64,000 nt of DNA from Georgenia subflava (GTDB taxonomy: Bacteria; Actinomycetota; Actinomycetes; Actinomycetales; Actinomycetaceae), in contig NZ_VUKD01000005.1 of NCBI RefSeq assembly GCF_009193155.1, forward strand, positions 62,001 through 126,000, written 5' to 3'. A model generated the notes under the pieces. That model was not told where the DNA came from, made no database searches, and saw only the letters and a list, made by a program, of their open reading frames with translations. A program made the translations under genes and the position numbers. The stretch's first letter is position 1, and every line of letters begins with the position of its first letter. Shown here in pieces: positions 49,533 to 57,987 of this stretch.

Positions 49533-51064
49533 CGGGTGGGTTCCTCGTGGTCGGGTGCGGAGCTGACGGTGTCACGGTTCGACGCGGCGGCGGCCACCGG
49601 ACCGGTCGGCTGTGCCGCGCCGGCCGCGGCGTCTGCCGATCGAGTCGTGCCGGCCACGGCGTCTCCCGGCTGCACCCCACCGGAGAGCGGGCCGGTCGGT
49701 CGTGCCGTTCCGGTGGGTGCCGGCGGGCCGGTGGGTGCCGGTGCGGTGGGTGCCTGCGCGCCGGTGGGTGCCGGTGCGGTCGGTGCGGAACCGGTGCGGG
49801 CCGACGAGCCGGTAGAGGCCGACGGGCCGGCGCCGGCCGGCGGGACGGTGGGTGCCGACGGACCGGTGAGGGCCGACGGGCCGGTGGAGCCCGACGGGCC
49901 GGTGCGAGCCGACGGGCCGGCCACCCCGGCCGGGCCGGCCGTGGCGTGCCGGGCGACCTCGGCACGGGCCCGGCGCCCGCGCAGCCCGGGCAGCTGGTTG
50001 TACGTGATGACGGCCGCGACGACGACGGCGGCGCCCGCCCCGGCGGCGACGTACGCCGTCGGGATCACCGCCAGAGCGACGGCGGTGAAGGCGAAGACGG
50101 CGGTCCACAGGTACAGGATGAGCACCGCTCGACGGTGGCTGTGCCCGAGGTCGAGCAGCCGGTGGTGCAGGTGCATCCGGTCGGGGTGGAACGGCGACTG
50201 GCCCGCCCGCATCCGGCGGAAGACGGCCAACGTCATGTCCAGCAGGGGCAGCAGCAGCACGGCCACGGGCAGCACGATCGGCACGTAGGCGGGCAGCACG
50301 GCGGTGGTGTTGACCGTCGCCGGGTCGATCTGACCGGTCACCACGATCGCCGCGGCGGCCACCGTGAGGCCGAGCAGCATGGCCCCGGAGTCGCCCATGA
50401 AGATCTTCGCCGGGTTGAAGTTGTGCGGCAGGAAGCCCAGACAGACTCCCACCAGCGCGGCGATGACCGCCGTGGCGAGGTTCGCGTAGTTGCCCGGCGA
50501 CGCGTCCCGGGTGAGGAGGTAGCTGTAGACGAAGAAGGCGCCGCCACCGATCGCGATCATCCCGGCGGCGAGGCCGTCGAGGCCGTCGACGAAGTTGACG
50601 GCGTTGATGGCGACGACCACCACGAGGATCGTCGCGAACAGGGACAGCCGGCTCGATCCGATGGTGAGCCCGAAGATCGGGAAGGTGATCAGCTGGACGC
50701 CCTGCCAGGCCATGAAACCGGCGGCCAGCACCTGCCCGGCGAGCTTCGTCATCCAGTCGAGGTCCCAGATGTCGTCCGCCACACCGAGCAGGCAGACCAG
50801 GGCGGCGCCGCCGAGGATCGCCCACGCCGTCGACGTCTCCGAGAAGACCTCGTCGAGGAAGGGCACGCGCGAGGCGACGAGCAGCGCGACGGCGAGGCCG
50901 GCGAGCATCGCCAGGCCGCCCAGGCGCGGCGTCGGCACGGTGTGCACGTCGCGGCTGCGCACCGGGGTCAGGGCACGGGTCAGGCGGGCGAGCCGGCGGA
51001 CCAGCGGTGTGACGAGGAAGGTCACGGCGGCCGCCGTGAGCATGACGAGCAGGTAGACCCTCAC
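49529..51064 (-). CDS. wecA: Polyprenyl-phosphate GlcNAc-1-phosphate transferase (WecA/MraY family) with repeat tail
   Basis: 511 residues. The first 370 or so are a polytopic MraY/WecA-type enzyme transferring a sugar-1-phosphate to decaprenyl phosphate, the first step of arabinogalactan or teichoic-type wall linkage. Motifs: PTPRLGGLAM, LGVADDIWDLDWMTKLAGQ, NAVNFVDGLDGLAAG, FMGDSGAMLLGL, and the WecA-type His motif MHLHHRLLDLGHSHRRAVL. The last 135 residues are a low-complexity Gly/Pro/Ser/Thr/Ala tail (GPSGSTGPSALTGPSAPT) made of degenerate tandem repeats, absent from most homologues. The GTG at 51064 overlaps the tsaC stop (GTGA). Gene order matches M. tuberculosis Rv1301-Rv1303. Confidence 0.92.
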   Translation of the reverse strand: MRVYLLVMLTAAAVTFLVTPLVRRLARLTRALTPVRSRDVHTVPTPRLGGLAMLAGLAVALLVASRVPFLDEVFSETSTAWAILGGAALVCLLGVADDIWDLDWMTKLAGQVLAAGFMAWQGVQLITFPIFGLTIGSSRLSLFATILVVVVAINAVNFVDGLDGLAAGMIAIGGGAFFVYSYLLTRDASPGNYANLATAVIAALVGVCLGFLPHNFNPAKIFMGDSGAMLLGLTVAAAAIVVTGQIDPATVNTTAVLPAYVPIVLPVAVLLLPLLDMTLAVFRRMRAGQSPFHPDRMHLHHRLLDLGHSHRRAVLILYLWTAVFAFTAVALAVIPTAYVAAGAGAAVVVAAVITYNQLPGLRGRRARAEVARHATAGPAGVAGPSARTGPSGSTGPSALTGPSAPTVPPAGAGPSASTGSSARTGSAPTAPAPTGAQAPTAPAPTGPPAPTGTARPTGPLSGGVQPGDAVAGTTRSADAAAGAAQPTGPVAAAASNRDTVSSAPDHEEPTR

Positions 51065-52026
51065 GGCGGGCCGTCATCCCCCTCGGCGGTGGTGGCGTGG
51101 TCACCGGGCCCCCGGCTGGTCCCGGCGGCAGGCTTGGTCCCGCCGGCGCTCCCGTCACCGGCGCTCCCGTCGCCAGCGATCCCGTGGCCGCCAGCCCTGC
51201 CACCGGCGGCCCCGTCGCTAGCGGTCCCGTCCCCGGCGGCCCCGTCACTAGCGGTCCCATCACCGGCGGCCCCGTCACTAGCGGTCCCATCACCGGCGGC
51301 CCCGTCACTAGCGGTCCCGTCCCCGGCGGTCCCGTCACCGATCGCCGCTGCACCGTCGTCGCCGCCCGACCCGGTCACCGGGGCAGCCTCCTCTTCGAGC
51401 TCGGGCGCGACGGCGGCCAGCTCGGCGCGGCTCAGAGCTCCCTCGCGCACGATCAGCAGCCGCTCGGCGGTGGCGTCGACGATGGTCGAGGCCGTCCCAC
51501 CGCCGGCCGTCCCGGCGTCGAGGTAGACGGCGACGGCGTCGCCGAAGTACTCCACGGCCTCGGCCGCCGTGGTCGCCGCCGGCTGCCCGGAGAGGTTCGC
51601 CGACGACACGGCAAGCGGTCCGGTCCGGCGCAGCAGCGCCAGCGCCGTGGGGTCCGCGGGCATGCGCAGCGCCACGGTGCCATCCGTGTCGCCCAGGTCC
51701 CACGCCAGGGACGGCTGGGCCAGGCAGATGATCGTCAGCGGGCCGGGCCAGAAGGCCTCCACGAGATCGCGCACGACGTCGGGCACCTCGGTGGCCAGCC
51801 CGTCGAGCGTGGCGGCCGAGCCGACCAGCACCGGCGGCGGCATCTGGCGGCCGCGTCCCTTGGTGCTGAGCAGAAGGGCGACGGCACGGGCGTCGAAGGC
51901 GTCGGCGGCCAGTCCGTAGACCGTGTCGGTCGGCAGCACCGCGAGCGCACCCCGGCCTAGTGCGGTGACGGCGTCATCGAGACCGGCGCTGCGCTGCGTC
52001 TCGTCATTGCAGTCGTACACGCTCAC
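51061..52026 (-). CDS. tsaC: Threonylcarbamoyl-AMP synthase (TsaC/Sua5) with repeat tail
   Basis: 321 residues. Makes threonylcarbamoyl-AMP for t6A37 of ANN-decoding tRNAs. The first 215 residues are the YrdC/Sua5 domain: LPTDTVYGLAADAF, TKGRGRQMPPPVLVGS, WPGPLTIICLA, and SSANLSGQPAATTA. The remaining 105 residues are Gly/Ala/Asp-rich and include four 10-residue copies of GDGTASDGAA encoded by 30 bp tandem repeats (51211-51330); no Sua5 domain is recognisable there. The GTG at 52026 has an AAGACT hexamer seven bases upstream, again leaderless-like. Confidence 0.93.
   Translation of the reverse strand: MSVYDCNDETQRSAGLDDAVTALGRGALAVLPTDTVYGLAADAFDARAVALLLSTKGRGRQMPPPVLVGSAATLDGLATEVPDVVRDLVEAFWPGPLTIICLAQPSLAWDLGDTDGTVALRMPADPTALALLRRTGPLAVSSANLSGQPAATTAAEAVEYFGDAVAVYLDAGTAGGGTASTIVDATAERLLIVREGALSRAELAAVAPELEEEAAPVTGSGGDDGAAAIGDGTAGDGTASDGAAGDGTASDGAAGDGTASDGAAGDGTASDGAAGGRAGGHGIAGDGSAGDGSAGGTKPAAGTSRGPGDHATTAEGDDGPP
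51211..51330 (-). repeat. 30 bp tandem repeat, four copies, in the tsaC tail
   Basis: Copies at 51211-51240, 51241-51270, 51271-51300 and 51301-51330. The middle two are identical; the outer ones differ at one to three bases. Further diverged half-units lie on both sides. Confidence 0.92.
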
Positions 52027-52078
52027 GCAGGTGAGTCTTTCACGACGTCGCGGCGGTCGTGACATCCTCACCGGTGAG

Positions 52079-52459
52079 ATGACCGCCACCCCGCCGCCCG
52101 ACGCCCCACCCGCCGCCGCGCGGCCCGGCACCCGGGCACGTATCCTGCTGGGCGTCGCCGTCGCCCTCCAGCTGCTCGTGCTGTACGCGCCCCGGCTCCC
52201 CGACGTGGGGCCGACCGACGTCCCCGGACTGGACAAGCTCGGTCACGCCGTGGTGTTTGCGGCGGTGACGCTCACGGGCCTCCGTGCCGGCCTGCGTCCC
52301 GGCCTGGTCATCGGCTTCGGCCTGGCCCACGCGGTGGTCAGCGAGGTGCTCCAGCACGCCGTGCTACCTGGCCGCAGCGGGGACCCGTTCGACGTGCTCG
52401 CGGACGTGGTCGGCGTGGCGCTGGGGCTCATCCTCGCCCGTCGGATCGCCCGCACCTGA
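52079..52459 (+). CDS. VanZ-like membrane protein
   Basis: 126 residues. Proline-rich N-terminus, then about three to four membrane helices: ILLGVAVALQLLVLYAP, LDKLGHAVVFAAVTLTGL (the DKxxHxxxF motif of VanZ-like proteins), LVIGFGLAHAVVSEVLQHAVLPGRSGDPFDVLADVVGVALGLIL, where SE-x-x-Q and D-x-x-D-x-x-AN/VG match the family. Function unknown; VanZ proteins are linked to teicoplanin tolerance. The ATG at 52079 has GGTGAG adjacent. It stands on the plus strand between prmC and tsaC, which are usually adjacent in actinobacteria. Confidence 0.82.
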   Translation: MTATPPPDAPPAAARPGTRARILLGVAVALQLLVLYAPRLPDVGPTDVPGLDKLGHAVVFAAVTLTGLRAGLRPGLVIGFGLAHAVVSEVLQHAVLPGRSGDPFDVLADVVGVALGLILARRIART

Positions 52460-52471
52460 CTCGGCAGCCAC

Positions 52472-52610
52472 GGTCGATGTGCCTGACCTCTGGTCGATGT
52501 GCCTGATCACTGGTCGATGTGGCTCACCCACGGTCGATGCGCCTGATCACCGCGCGATGTGCCAGACCCCGGTCGATGCGCCTGATCCCCGGTCGATGCG
52601 CCTGATCCCG
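52472..52610. repeat. 20 bp tandem repeat, seven copies
   Basis: Units begin at 52472, 52492, 52512, 52532, 52552, 52571 and 52591, consensus GGTCGATGTGCCTGATCACT. The fifth is diverged and 19 bp long. It starts 12 bp after the VanZ-like stop. Confidence 0.92.
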
Positions 52611-52615
52611 GTAAT

Positions 52616-52659
52616 TTCACTGCCGATGTGGTTGCTATAGCGACCACATCGGCAGTGAA
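52616..52659. terminator. 44 bp near-perfect palindrome between convergent genes
   Basis: Arms of 17 bp, TTCACTGCCGATGTGGT and its exact complement ACCACATCGGCAGTGAA, flank GCTATAGC with a single T/G mismatch that is a U-G pair in RNA. Much less GC-rich than its surroundings. It could be a bidirectional terminator or a REP-like element. Confidence 0.6.
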
Positions 52660-52740
52660 GTTTGCGCCCAGCACGGGCAAGCGGTGGCACCTCGGCGAGC
52701 GGAGGCACAGGGAGCCTCAGGGGCGGCACGCGCTGACGCG

Positions 52741-52960
52741 CCGGTCAAGCACCTCAGCCCCGCACGCTCCGACGTACCGGTCAAGCACCTCAGCCGCGCC
52801 GAGCGCACACGCGCCGGTCAAGCACCTCAGCCGCGCCGAGCGCACACGCGCCGGTCAAGCACCTCAGCCGCGCCGAGCGCACACGCGCCGGTCAAGCACC
52901 TCAGCCGCGCCGAGCGCACACGCATCCAGTCGAGCCCTCAGCCGCGCCGGGCGCTGACGT
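52741..52960 (-). repeat. 37 bp tandem array derived from the 3' end of prmC
   Basis: CCGGTCAAGCACCTCAGCC-type units start at 52741, 52777, 52814, 52851 and 52888, with a diverged one at 52926 that contains the real prmC stop (52940-52938). Read on the minus strand, every full unit has the form GACCGG...CGGCGCGGCTGAGG, the last codons of prmC plus its TGA. The unit at 52777 still has the gene's own GACCGGTACGTC. Confidence 0.9.
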
Positions 52961-53975
52961 ACCGGTCGCGGCCGGTCAGGTCCACCCCGGTGGTGACCTG
53001 CCCCAGCCCGGCCGCGCGGACGATCTCGCGCACCGCCGCGGACTGCACCTCGGCGTGCTCCATCACGAGCACCCCGCCGGGGCGCAGCAGCCGGGCGGCG
53101 GTGGCGACGACGGCGCGCGGCACGGTCAACCCGTCGGGACCGCCGCCGTAGAGCGCGACGTCGGGGTCGTGCTCGCGGACCTCGACGTCGACCGGGACGG
53201 CGTCCGGGGGGATGTACGGCGGGTTGGACACGACGACGTCCACCGTCCCGTCGAGCTCGGGCAGCGCGGTGGCGGCGTCGCCGGCCACCAGGTGCACGTC
53301 CGGGGCTAGGTCGGCGACGTTGCGACGGGCCACCGCCAGGGCGGCGTCCGAGAGCTCGACGGCGTGCACCACGGAGCCGGGCACCTCGGTGGCCACGGCG
53401 AGGGCGATCGCGCCCGAGCCGGTGCACAGGTCGACCACCACGGGGATGCGCCCGCCGGCCGCGACCGCACCAGCGGCGTCGACGGCGACACCGGCGACGA
53501 CCTCGGTCTCAGGCCGAGAGACGAAAGCACCGGGAGCGGCGTGCAGCACCAGGTGGCGGAACGCCATGGTGCCGGTGATGTGCTGCAGCGGCTCGCGCCG
53601 ACCGCGCCGGCGGACCAGCTCCGCGTACCGAGCGAGCAGCTCGGTGTCGACGGCCGGGGCGAGCACGAGCGGGCCGCCCAGGAGATGCTCGGCGAGCAGC
53701 CGTGCGTCCACCGCGGGGGACGGCACTCCGGCGTCGGTGAGCAGGTCGGTGGCGCCGCGGACGGCGTCGCGCCAGCTGGGCTCCGGCCGCCTGGCACCGT
53801 CATGTCTGCTGGGCTCGGACCGCCCGGCGCCGTCGCCCCAGCTGGGCTCCGGCCGCCCGGCGCCGTCGCGTCGGCTGGGCTCCGTCCCGGGCCCTTCACG
53901 CCAGACGGGCTCCGGCCGCCCAGCACCGTCGCGCGAGGGGCGCGCCGGCCGCTCCGCGGGGTCTGGGGGGTTCAC
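52938..53975 (-). CDS. prmC: Release factor glutamine methyltransferase PrmC
   Basis: 345 residues. Methylates the GGQ glutamine of release factors RF1 and RF2 using SAM. SAM motif [17 protein letters not shown], catalytic NPPY in [13 protein letters not shown], and the N-terminal substrate domain [27 protein letters not shown]. About 60 extra residues at the N-terminus consist of 11-residue repeats ([11 protein letters not shown] type), which end at the native-looking [13 protein letters not shown]; normal homologues start close to there. The GTG at 53975 overlaps the prfA stop (GTGA), supporting the long form. The 3' end is also duplicated in the downstream array. Confidence 0.94.
   Translation of the reverse strand: MNPPDPAERPARPSRDGAGRPEPVWREGPGTEPSRRDGAGRPEPSWGDGAGRSEPSRHDGARRPEPSWRDAVRGATDLLTDAGVPSPAVDARLLAEHLLGGPLVLAPAVDTELLARYAELVRRRGRREPLQHITGTMAFRHLVLHAAPGAFVSRPETEVVAGVAVDAAGAVAAGGRIPVVVDLCTGSGAIALAVATEVPGSVVHAVELSDAALAVARRNVADLAPDVHLVAGDAATALPELDGTVDVVVSNPPYIPPDAVPVDVEVREHDPDVALYGGGPDGLTVPRAVVATAARLLRPGGVLVMEHAEVQSAAVREIVRAAGLGQVTTGVDLTGRDRYVSARRG
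53775..53935 (-). repeat. 33 bp in-frame tandem repeat at the prmC 5' end
   Basis: GCTGGGCTCCGGCCGCC-type units start at 53775, 53808, 53841 and 53874, with a diverged one at 53904. The 33 bp period adds 11 codons per copy (consensus near [11 protein letters not shown]) to the N-terminus of PrmC. Confidence 0.88.
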
Positions 53976-55066
53976 TGGCCCGCAGCGGCAGCGGCGAGGC
54001 GCTCGGCCTCGTCCATCTCGACGGCCGAGGCGATGACCGGGCCGAGGTCGCCGTCGAGCACCGCCTCGAGGTTGTAGGCCTTGTACCCGGTGCGGTGGTC
54101 GGCGATCCGGTTCTCCGGGAAGTTGTAGGTGCGGATCCGCTCGGAGCGGTCCACGGTGCGCACCTGCGAGCGGCGCTGCTCCGACGCCGCGGCGGCGGCC
54201 TCCTCCTGCCGGGCGGCGAGCAGCCGGGCGCGCAGCACCCGCATGGCCTGCTCGCGGTTCTGCAGCTGGGACTTCTCGTTCTGCATCGAGACCACGATCC
54301 CGGTCGGCTCGTGGGTGATGCGTACCGCCGAGTCGGTCGTGTTGACCGACTGGCCGCCGGGCCCGGAGGACCGGTAGACGTCGATGCGCAGGTCGTTCGG
54401 GTCGATCTCGACCTCGCCGGGGTCGTCGACCTCGGGCAGCACCAGGACGCCCGCGGCGGAGGTGTGGATGCGGCCCTGGGACTCCGTCACCGGCACCCGC
54501 TGGACGCGGTGCACGCCGCCCTCGTACTTCAGGTGCGCCCACACGCCCTCGGTCGGGTCCTGCGGCACGCCCTTGGTCTTGATGGCCACCGAGACGTCCT
54601 TGTAGCCGCCGAGGTCGGACTCGGTTGCCGTGATGATCTGGGCTGCCCAGCCCTGGCGCTCGGCGAAGCGCAGGTACATGCGCAGGAGGTCGCCGGCGAA
54701 GAGTGCCGACTCCTCCCCGCCCTCCCCCGCCTTGACCTCGAGGATCACGTCCCGGGCGTCGTCGGGGTCGGTGGGCACGAGGACCCGCCGCAGGGTCTCG
54801 GCGGCCTCCTCGGCCGCCGCCTCCAGGGCCGGGAGCTCCTCGGCGAACGGCTCGTCTGCCGCAGCGAGCTCGCGACCAGCCGTGAGGTCGCCGTCGGCCT
54901 CCTGCCACGCGCGGTAGGCGTGGACGATGCGCCCCAGCTCGGCGTAGCGGCGACCGAGCGTGCGGGCGCGGCCGGCGTCGGCGTGGACGGCCGGGTCGGC
55001 CAGGGCGCGCTCGATCTCGGCGTGCTCAGTCAGCAGCGGCTCGATCCCCGCGACGTCCTCGCTCAT
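53972..55066 (-). CDS. prfA: Peptide chain release factor 1
   Basis: 364 residues. Terminates translation at UAA and UAG. The catalytic motif GGQ is in [18 protein letters not shown]. The upstream helical domain starts [21 protein letters not shown]. The codon-recognition region around residues 185-195 includes the P-x-T tripeptide of RF1 ([10 protein letters not shown]). The ATG at 55066 has GAGGG nine bases upstream. It overlaps prmC, its modifying enzyme, by four bases. Confidence 0.96.
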   Translation of the reverse strand: MSEDVAGIEPLLTEHAEIERALADPAVHADAGRARTLGRRYAELGRIVHAYRAWQEADGDLTAGRELAAADEPFAEELPALEAAAEEAAETLRRVLVPTDPDDARDVILEVKAGEGGEESALFAGDLLRMYLRFAERQGWAAQIITATESDLGGYKDVSVAIKTKGVPQDPTEGVWAHLKYEGGVHRVQRVPVTESQGRIHTSAAGVLVLPEVDDPGEVEIDPNDLRIDVYRSSGPGGQSVNTTDSAVRITHEPTGIVVSMQNEKSQLQNREQAMRVLRARLLAARQEEAAAAASEQRRSQVRTVDRSERIRTYNFPENRIADHRTGYKAYNLEAVLDGDLGPVIASAVEMDEAERLAAAAAGQ

Positions 55067-55102
55067 GGTCCAGTCCCTCTCGCTCGCCCCGGCATACGAC
55101 AA

Positions 55103-55147
55103 CGCCGGCGGGAGCCGCGGAGCTGGTCCGCGGCGTCACCGCCGGCG
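55103..55147 (-). terminator. Nested hairpin after rpmE
   Basis: Outer arms CGCCGGCGG (55103-55111) and CCGCCGGCG (55139-55147); inner arms GCCGCGG and CCGCGGC with loop AGCTGGT. It lies between the rpmE stop and the prfA start and probably reduces read-through. Confidence 0.6.
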
Positions 55148-55158
55148 CTGGTGGGTCG

Positions 55159-55371
55159 CTACTTCTGCTTCTTGCCGTAGCGGGCCTCGAAGCGGGCCAC
55201 GCGACCACCGGTGTCGAGGATCTTCTGCTTGCCCGTGTAGAACGGGTGGCAGGCGCTGCACACGTCGGCGTGGATCTCGCCCGACGTGGCGGTGCTGCGG
55301 GTGGTGAAGGTGTTCCCACAGGTACAGGTGACCGTGGTGGTCACGTACTCGGGGTGGATGCCCTGCTTCAT
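55159..55371 (-). CDS. rpmE: 50S ribosomal protein L31 (zinc-binding form)
   Basis: 70 residues. Bacterial L31 with four cysteines, Cys16, Cys18, Cys38 and Cys41 (VTCTCGN and [15 protein letters not shown]), the zinc-binding C+ form. It begins [16 protein letters not shown]. The ATG at 55371 is behind an AGGAGA ribosome-binding site. It sits between rho and prfA as in most actinobacteria. Confidence 0.97.
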   Translation of the reverse strand: MKQGIHPEYVTTTVTCTCGNTFTTRSTATSGEIHADVCSACHPFYTGKQKILDTGGRVARFEARYGKKQK

Positions 55372-55546
55372 GACTGTTCTCCTAGGTTCGTGAGTGCCCC
55401 GGGTCGTACGCCGCTCGCGCACGTGAACCGGAGGCCGACGAGACATTGTGCCAGACCGTGCCCGCGGGTCGGTACCGGTGGTGCAACACCGGCGCCGCCC
55501 GCCCTGTTCCTGCCGGGGCGTGCGGCCACCGGTTGTGAGCGATCTC

Positions 55547-57607
55547 TCAGCGGATCGCCAGCTCGGGGTCGTGCGACGGCGTCGGGGTGGTCTTCTGGAC
55601 CGTCATGAGGAACTCCGCGTTGGAGTTCGTCTCCCGGAGCTTGCCGAGCAGCAGGTCGATCGCCTGCTGCTGGTCCAGCGCGCCCAGGACCCGACGCAGC
55701 TTCCACATGATCTTGAGCTCCTCGGAGCCCATGAGCAGCTCCTCGCGGCGGGTGCCCGAGGCGTTGACGTCGACGGCGGGGAAGATCCGCTTGTCCGCCA
55801 GGTTCCGCGACAGGCGCAGCTCCATGTTCCCGGTGCCCTTGAACTCCTCGAAGATGACCTCGTCCATCTTCGAACCCGTCTCCACCAGGGCCGAGGCCAG
55901 GATGGTGAGCGAGCCGCCGTTCTCGATGTTGCGCGCTGCACCGAAGAACTTCTTCGGCGGGTACAGCGCCGAGGCGTCCACACCGCCGGAGAGGATGCGG
56001 CCCGACGCGGGCGCGGCGAGGTTGTACGCCCGCGAGAGGCGGGTGAGGGAGTCCAGCAGCACCACGACGTCCTGGCCCAGCTCGACGAGCCGCTTGGCCC
56101 GCTCGATGGCCAGCTCGGCGACGACCGTGTGGTCCGAGGCCGGACGGTCGAAGGTCGAGGCGATGACCTCGCCCTTGACCATCCGCTCCATGTCCGTGAC
56201 CTCCTCGGGGCGCTCGTCGACGAGCACCACCATGAGGTGGACCTCCGGGCTGTTGATCGCGATGGCGTTGGCGATCTGCTGCATGATGATCGTCTTGCCC
56301 GCCTTGGGCGGGGAGACGATCAGGCCGCGCTGACCCTTGCCGATGGGGGCGACGAGGTCGATCACGCGGGGCGTGATGGCCTTGGGGGTGGTCTCCAGGC
56401 GCAGCTGGTCCTGCGGGTACAGCGGCGTGAGCTTGGCGAAGTCGGGCCGCCTGCGGGCCTGCTCGACGCTCATGCCGTTGACCGTGTCCAGGCGGACCAG
56501 GGCGTTGAACTTCTGCCGCTGGCCCTGCTGCTCGCCCTCGCGGGGCTGACGCACGGCGCCGGTGATCGCGTCGCCGCGGCGCAGACCGTTCTTCTTGACC
56601 TGCCCCAGCGTCACGTAGACGTCGTTGGCGCCGGGCAGGTAGCCCGAGGTGCGCACGAACGCGTAGTTGTCGAGGACGTCGAGGATGCCGCCGACCGGCA
56701 GCAGCACGTCGTCCTCGCCCACCTCGACGGGCTCGTCGTAGCCGAAGTCCTGACCCCGGCCACCGCGACGCTTGCGGTCGCCGCGGCTGCGGTCCCGGCT
56801 GCGCCGGCGTCCGCGGCCGCTGCCGTCGTCGTCGTCCCGACGGGTGCGGTTGCCCTGCTGGCCGTTCTGGCCGCCGTCCTGGCCGCCGTCGCGCCGGTCC
56901 GCCTCGCCCTGGCGACGGTCGTGGCCGTCCTGGCCGCGACGGTCCTGACCGGAGTCGTCCTGACGACGGCGCGAGGCCGCCTCCCCGAGCGCGTCGAGGG
57001 CACGGCGGGCGCGCTCCTCCTCGGACTCACCGGCAGGGTCGACACGTGCGGCGCGCTCGGCCAGCTCACGCTTGAGCGCCTCCTTGGCGTCGTCGTTCGG
57101 TGCCGGGGCGCCCTGCGTCTCGGCACCCGACGGCGCACCCGTCGGGGCGCTGGCCGGTGCGGTGGCCCGGCGAGAGGCGCGACGGGGCCGCTCGGCGCTC
57201 TCCGCGCGGGCAGGGGCCTCCGGGGTCTCGAACGGGAGCGTCTGCTCGGTGTGCGTCGGGGCGGCGGTCCGCTCCGAGGCCGGGGCGGTCCGCTCCGGAG
57301 CCGGTGCGGTGCGCTCCGCGGCCGGTGCGGCGGTCCGGGCGGGGGCCTTGGTGCGCGGCGCGCGCTCGCCCTCGGCCGGGGCTGCCTTCGGGGTGCGGGT
57401 CCGGCCGGCGCCGTTCGCGGGCGCGCTGCCCCGGGCCTCGCGGATGGCGGCGATCAGGTCGCTCTTGCGCATCTTCGCGGTGCCCTTGAGGCCGAGCTCG
57501 GTGGCGACGGCCTGGAGCTCGGGCAGACGCATGGTGGTCAACGAGCCGCCCTTGGCGGCCGGGGCGGTGGCGCCAGCGCTCTGGGGGGCGTCGACAGATT
57601 CGGTCAC
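55547..57607 (-). CDS. rho: Transcription termination factor Rho with large N-terminal insert
   Basis: 686 residues against about 420 in E. coli. Hexameric RNA helicase for factor-dependent termination. The N-terminal helical domain ([30 protein letters not shown]) is followed by about 230 residues of Ala/Pro/Thr and then Arg/Asp/Gly/Gln-rich insert ([19 protein letters not shown]). Next come the RNA-binding OB domain ([25 protein letters not shown]) and the ATPase with P-loop [26 protein letters not shown] and [18 protein letters not shown]. Such inserts are characteristic of high-GC actinobacterial Rho and change RNA affinity. The GTG at 57607 has GAAGGA six bases upstream. A long leader precedes it. 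Confidence 0.96.
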   Translation of the reverse strand: MTESVDAPQSAGATAPAAKGGSLTTMRLPELQAVATELGLKGTAKMRKSDLIAAIREARGSAPANGAGRTRTPKAAPAEGERAPRTKAPARTAAPAAERTAPAPERTAPASERTAAPTHTEQTLPFETPEAPARAESAERPRRASRRATAPASAPTGAPSGAETQGAPAPNDDAKEALKRELAERAARVDPAGESEEERARRALDALGEAASRRRQDDSGQDRRGQDGHDRRQGEADRRDGGQDGGQNGQQGNRTRRDDDDGSGRGRRRSRDRSRGDRKRRGGRGQDFGYDEPVEVGEDDVLLPVGGILDVLDNYAFVRTSGYLPGANDVYVTLGQVKKNGLRRGDAITGAVRQPREGEQQGQRQKFNALVRLDTVNGMSVEQARRRPDFAKLTPLYPQDQLRLETTPKAITPRVIDLVAPIGKGQRGLIVSPPKAGKTIIMQQIANAIAINSPEVHLMVVLVDERPEEVTDMERMVKGEVIASTFDRPASDHTVVAELAIERAKRLVELGQDVVVLLDSLTRLSRAYNLAAPASGRILSGGVDASALYPPKKFFGAARNIENGGSLTILASALVETGSKMDEVIFEEFKGTGNMELRLSRNLADKRIFPAVDVNASGTRREELLMGSEELKIMWKLRRVLGALDQQQAIDLLLGKLRETNSNAEFLMTVQKTTPTPSHDPELAIR

Positions 57608-57987
57608 GAGGTTCCTTCCCTCGGTGCAACGTCCGGGTGCACGGACGCGGGTGGGGGTACCCAACCGGGATGGCTGGGAGGTTGTGAGGGCCCCGGGGAA
57701 GCACGCGGCACGACAGTGCGCGGCGGTCGGGGCAGTTGCTCCGTCTGTACGAAGACGCGGTAGACGCACCCAGGTGCGCGGAAGACGTCCGCAGGGAGTC
57801 GGTGCACGCCAATCGTAGCAGTCCACTGGGGTCTCGACGCACGAATCGCCGGTGGGACGCCGCCGCTCGAGACGGCCGCTACCGGCGGTCGGGGCAAGGC
57901 CGGCGCCCGGGTCGGCGAGCCGGCGGGCGGGCGAGCTCGCGCCCGGAGGCGGCCGCTACCGGCGGTCGGCGAGCCCGCGCCCCCGTG
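57608..57987. other. rho leader and thrB downstream region
   Basis: A TACGAT hexamer (57817-57812) is the best rho -10, giving a leader of about 200 nt in which Rho autoregulation could act. A GTG-initiated frame (57807-57604) runs through this leader and its TGA overlaps the rho GTG, but its codon third positions are only about 65 percent GC, so it is probably not a gene. The left part (57873-57987) is the duplicated thrB 3' flank. Confidence 0.45.
57873..57969 (-). repeat. Duplicated hairpin block downstream of thrB
   Basis: CGGCCGCTACCGGCGGTCGG occurs identically at 57873-57892 and 57950-57969, next to GTCGGCGAGCC copies. Each can fold as a small hairpin (CCGC/GCGG) and probably derives from a thrB terminator. 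Confidence 0.75.

Larger units (their letters stand above)
52460..52937. other. 478 bp gene-free region made of two tandem arrays and a palindrome
   Basis: Between the convergent VanZ-like and prmC genes. Almost the whole stretch is repetitive: a 20 bp array (52472-52610), a 44 bp palindrome (52616-52659), and a 37 bp array (52741-52937, running into the prmC 3' end). Open frames across it are artefacts of the repeats. Confidence 0.85.

Noticed and set aside
52741-52937. Regular direct repeats that look like a CRISPR array
   Set aside because: Units are contiguous 37 bp copies with no unique spacers, no cas genes are present, and the unit derives from the prmC 3' end.
52628-53151. Open plus-strand frames encoding repeated RAERTRAGQAPQPR-like peptides
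   Set aside because: They exist only because the tandem array repeats, have no ribosome-binding site, and run antisense into prmC.
57604-57807. Possible 67-codon ORF in the rho leader whose stop overlaps the rho start
   Set aside because: Third-position GC is about 65 percent, far below genes here, and the start lies only four bases from the -10 box. Kept as a remark, not as a gene.
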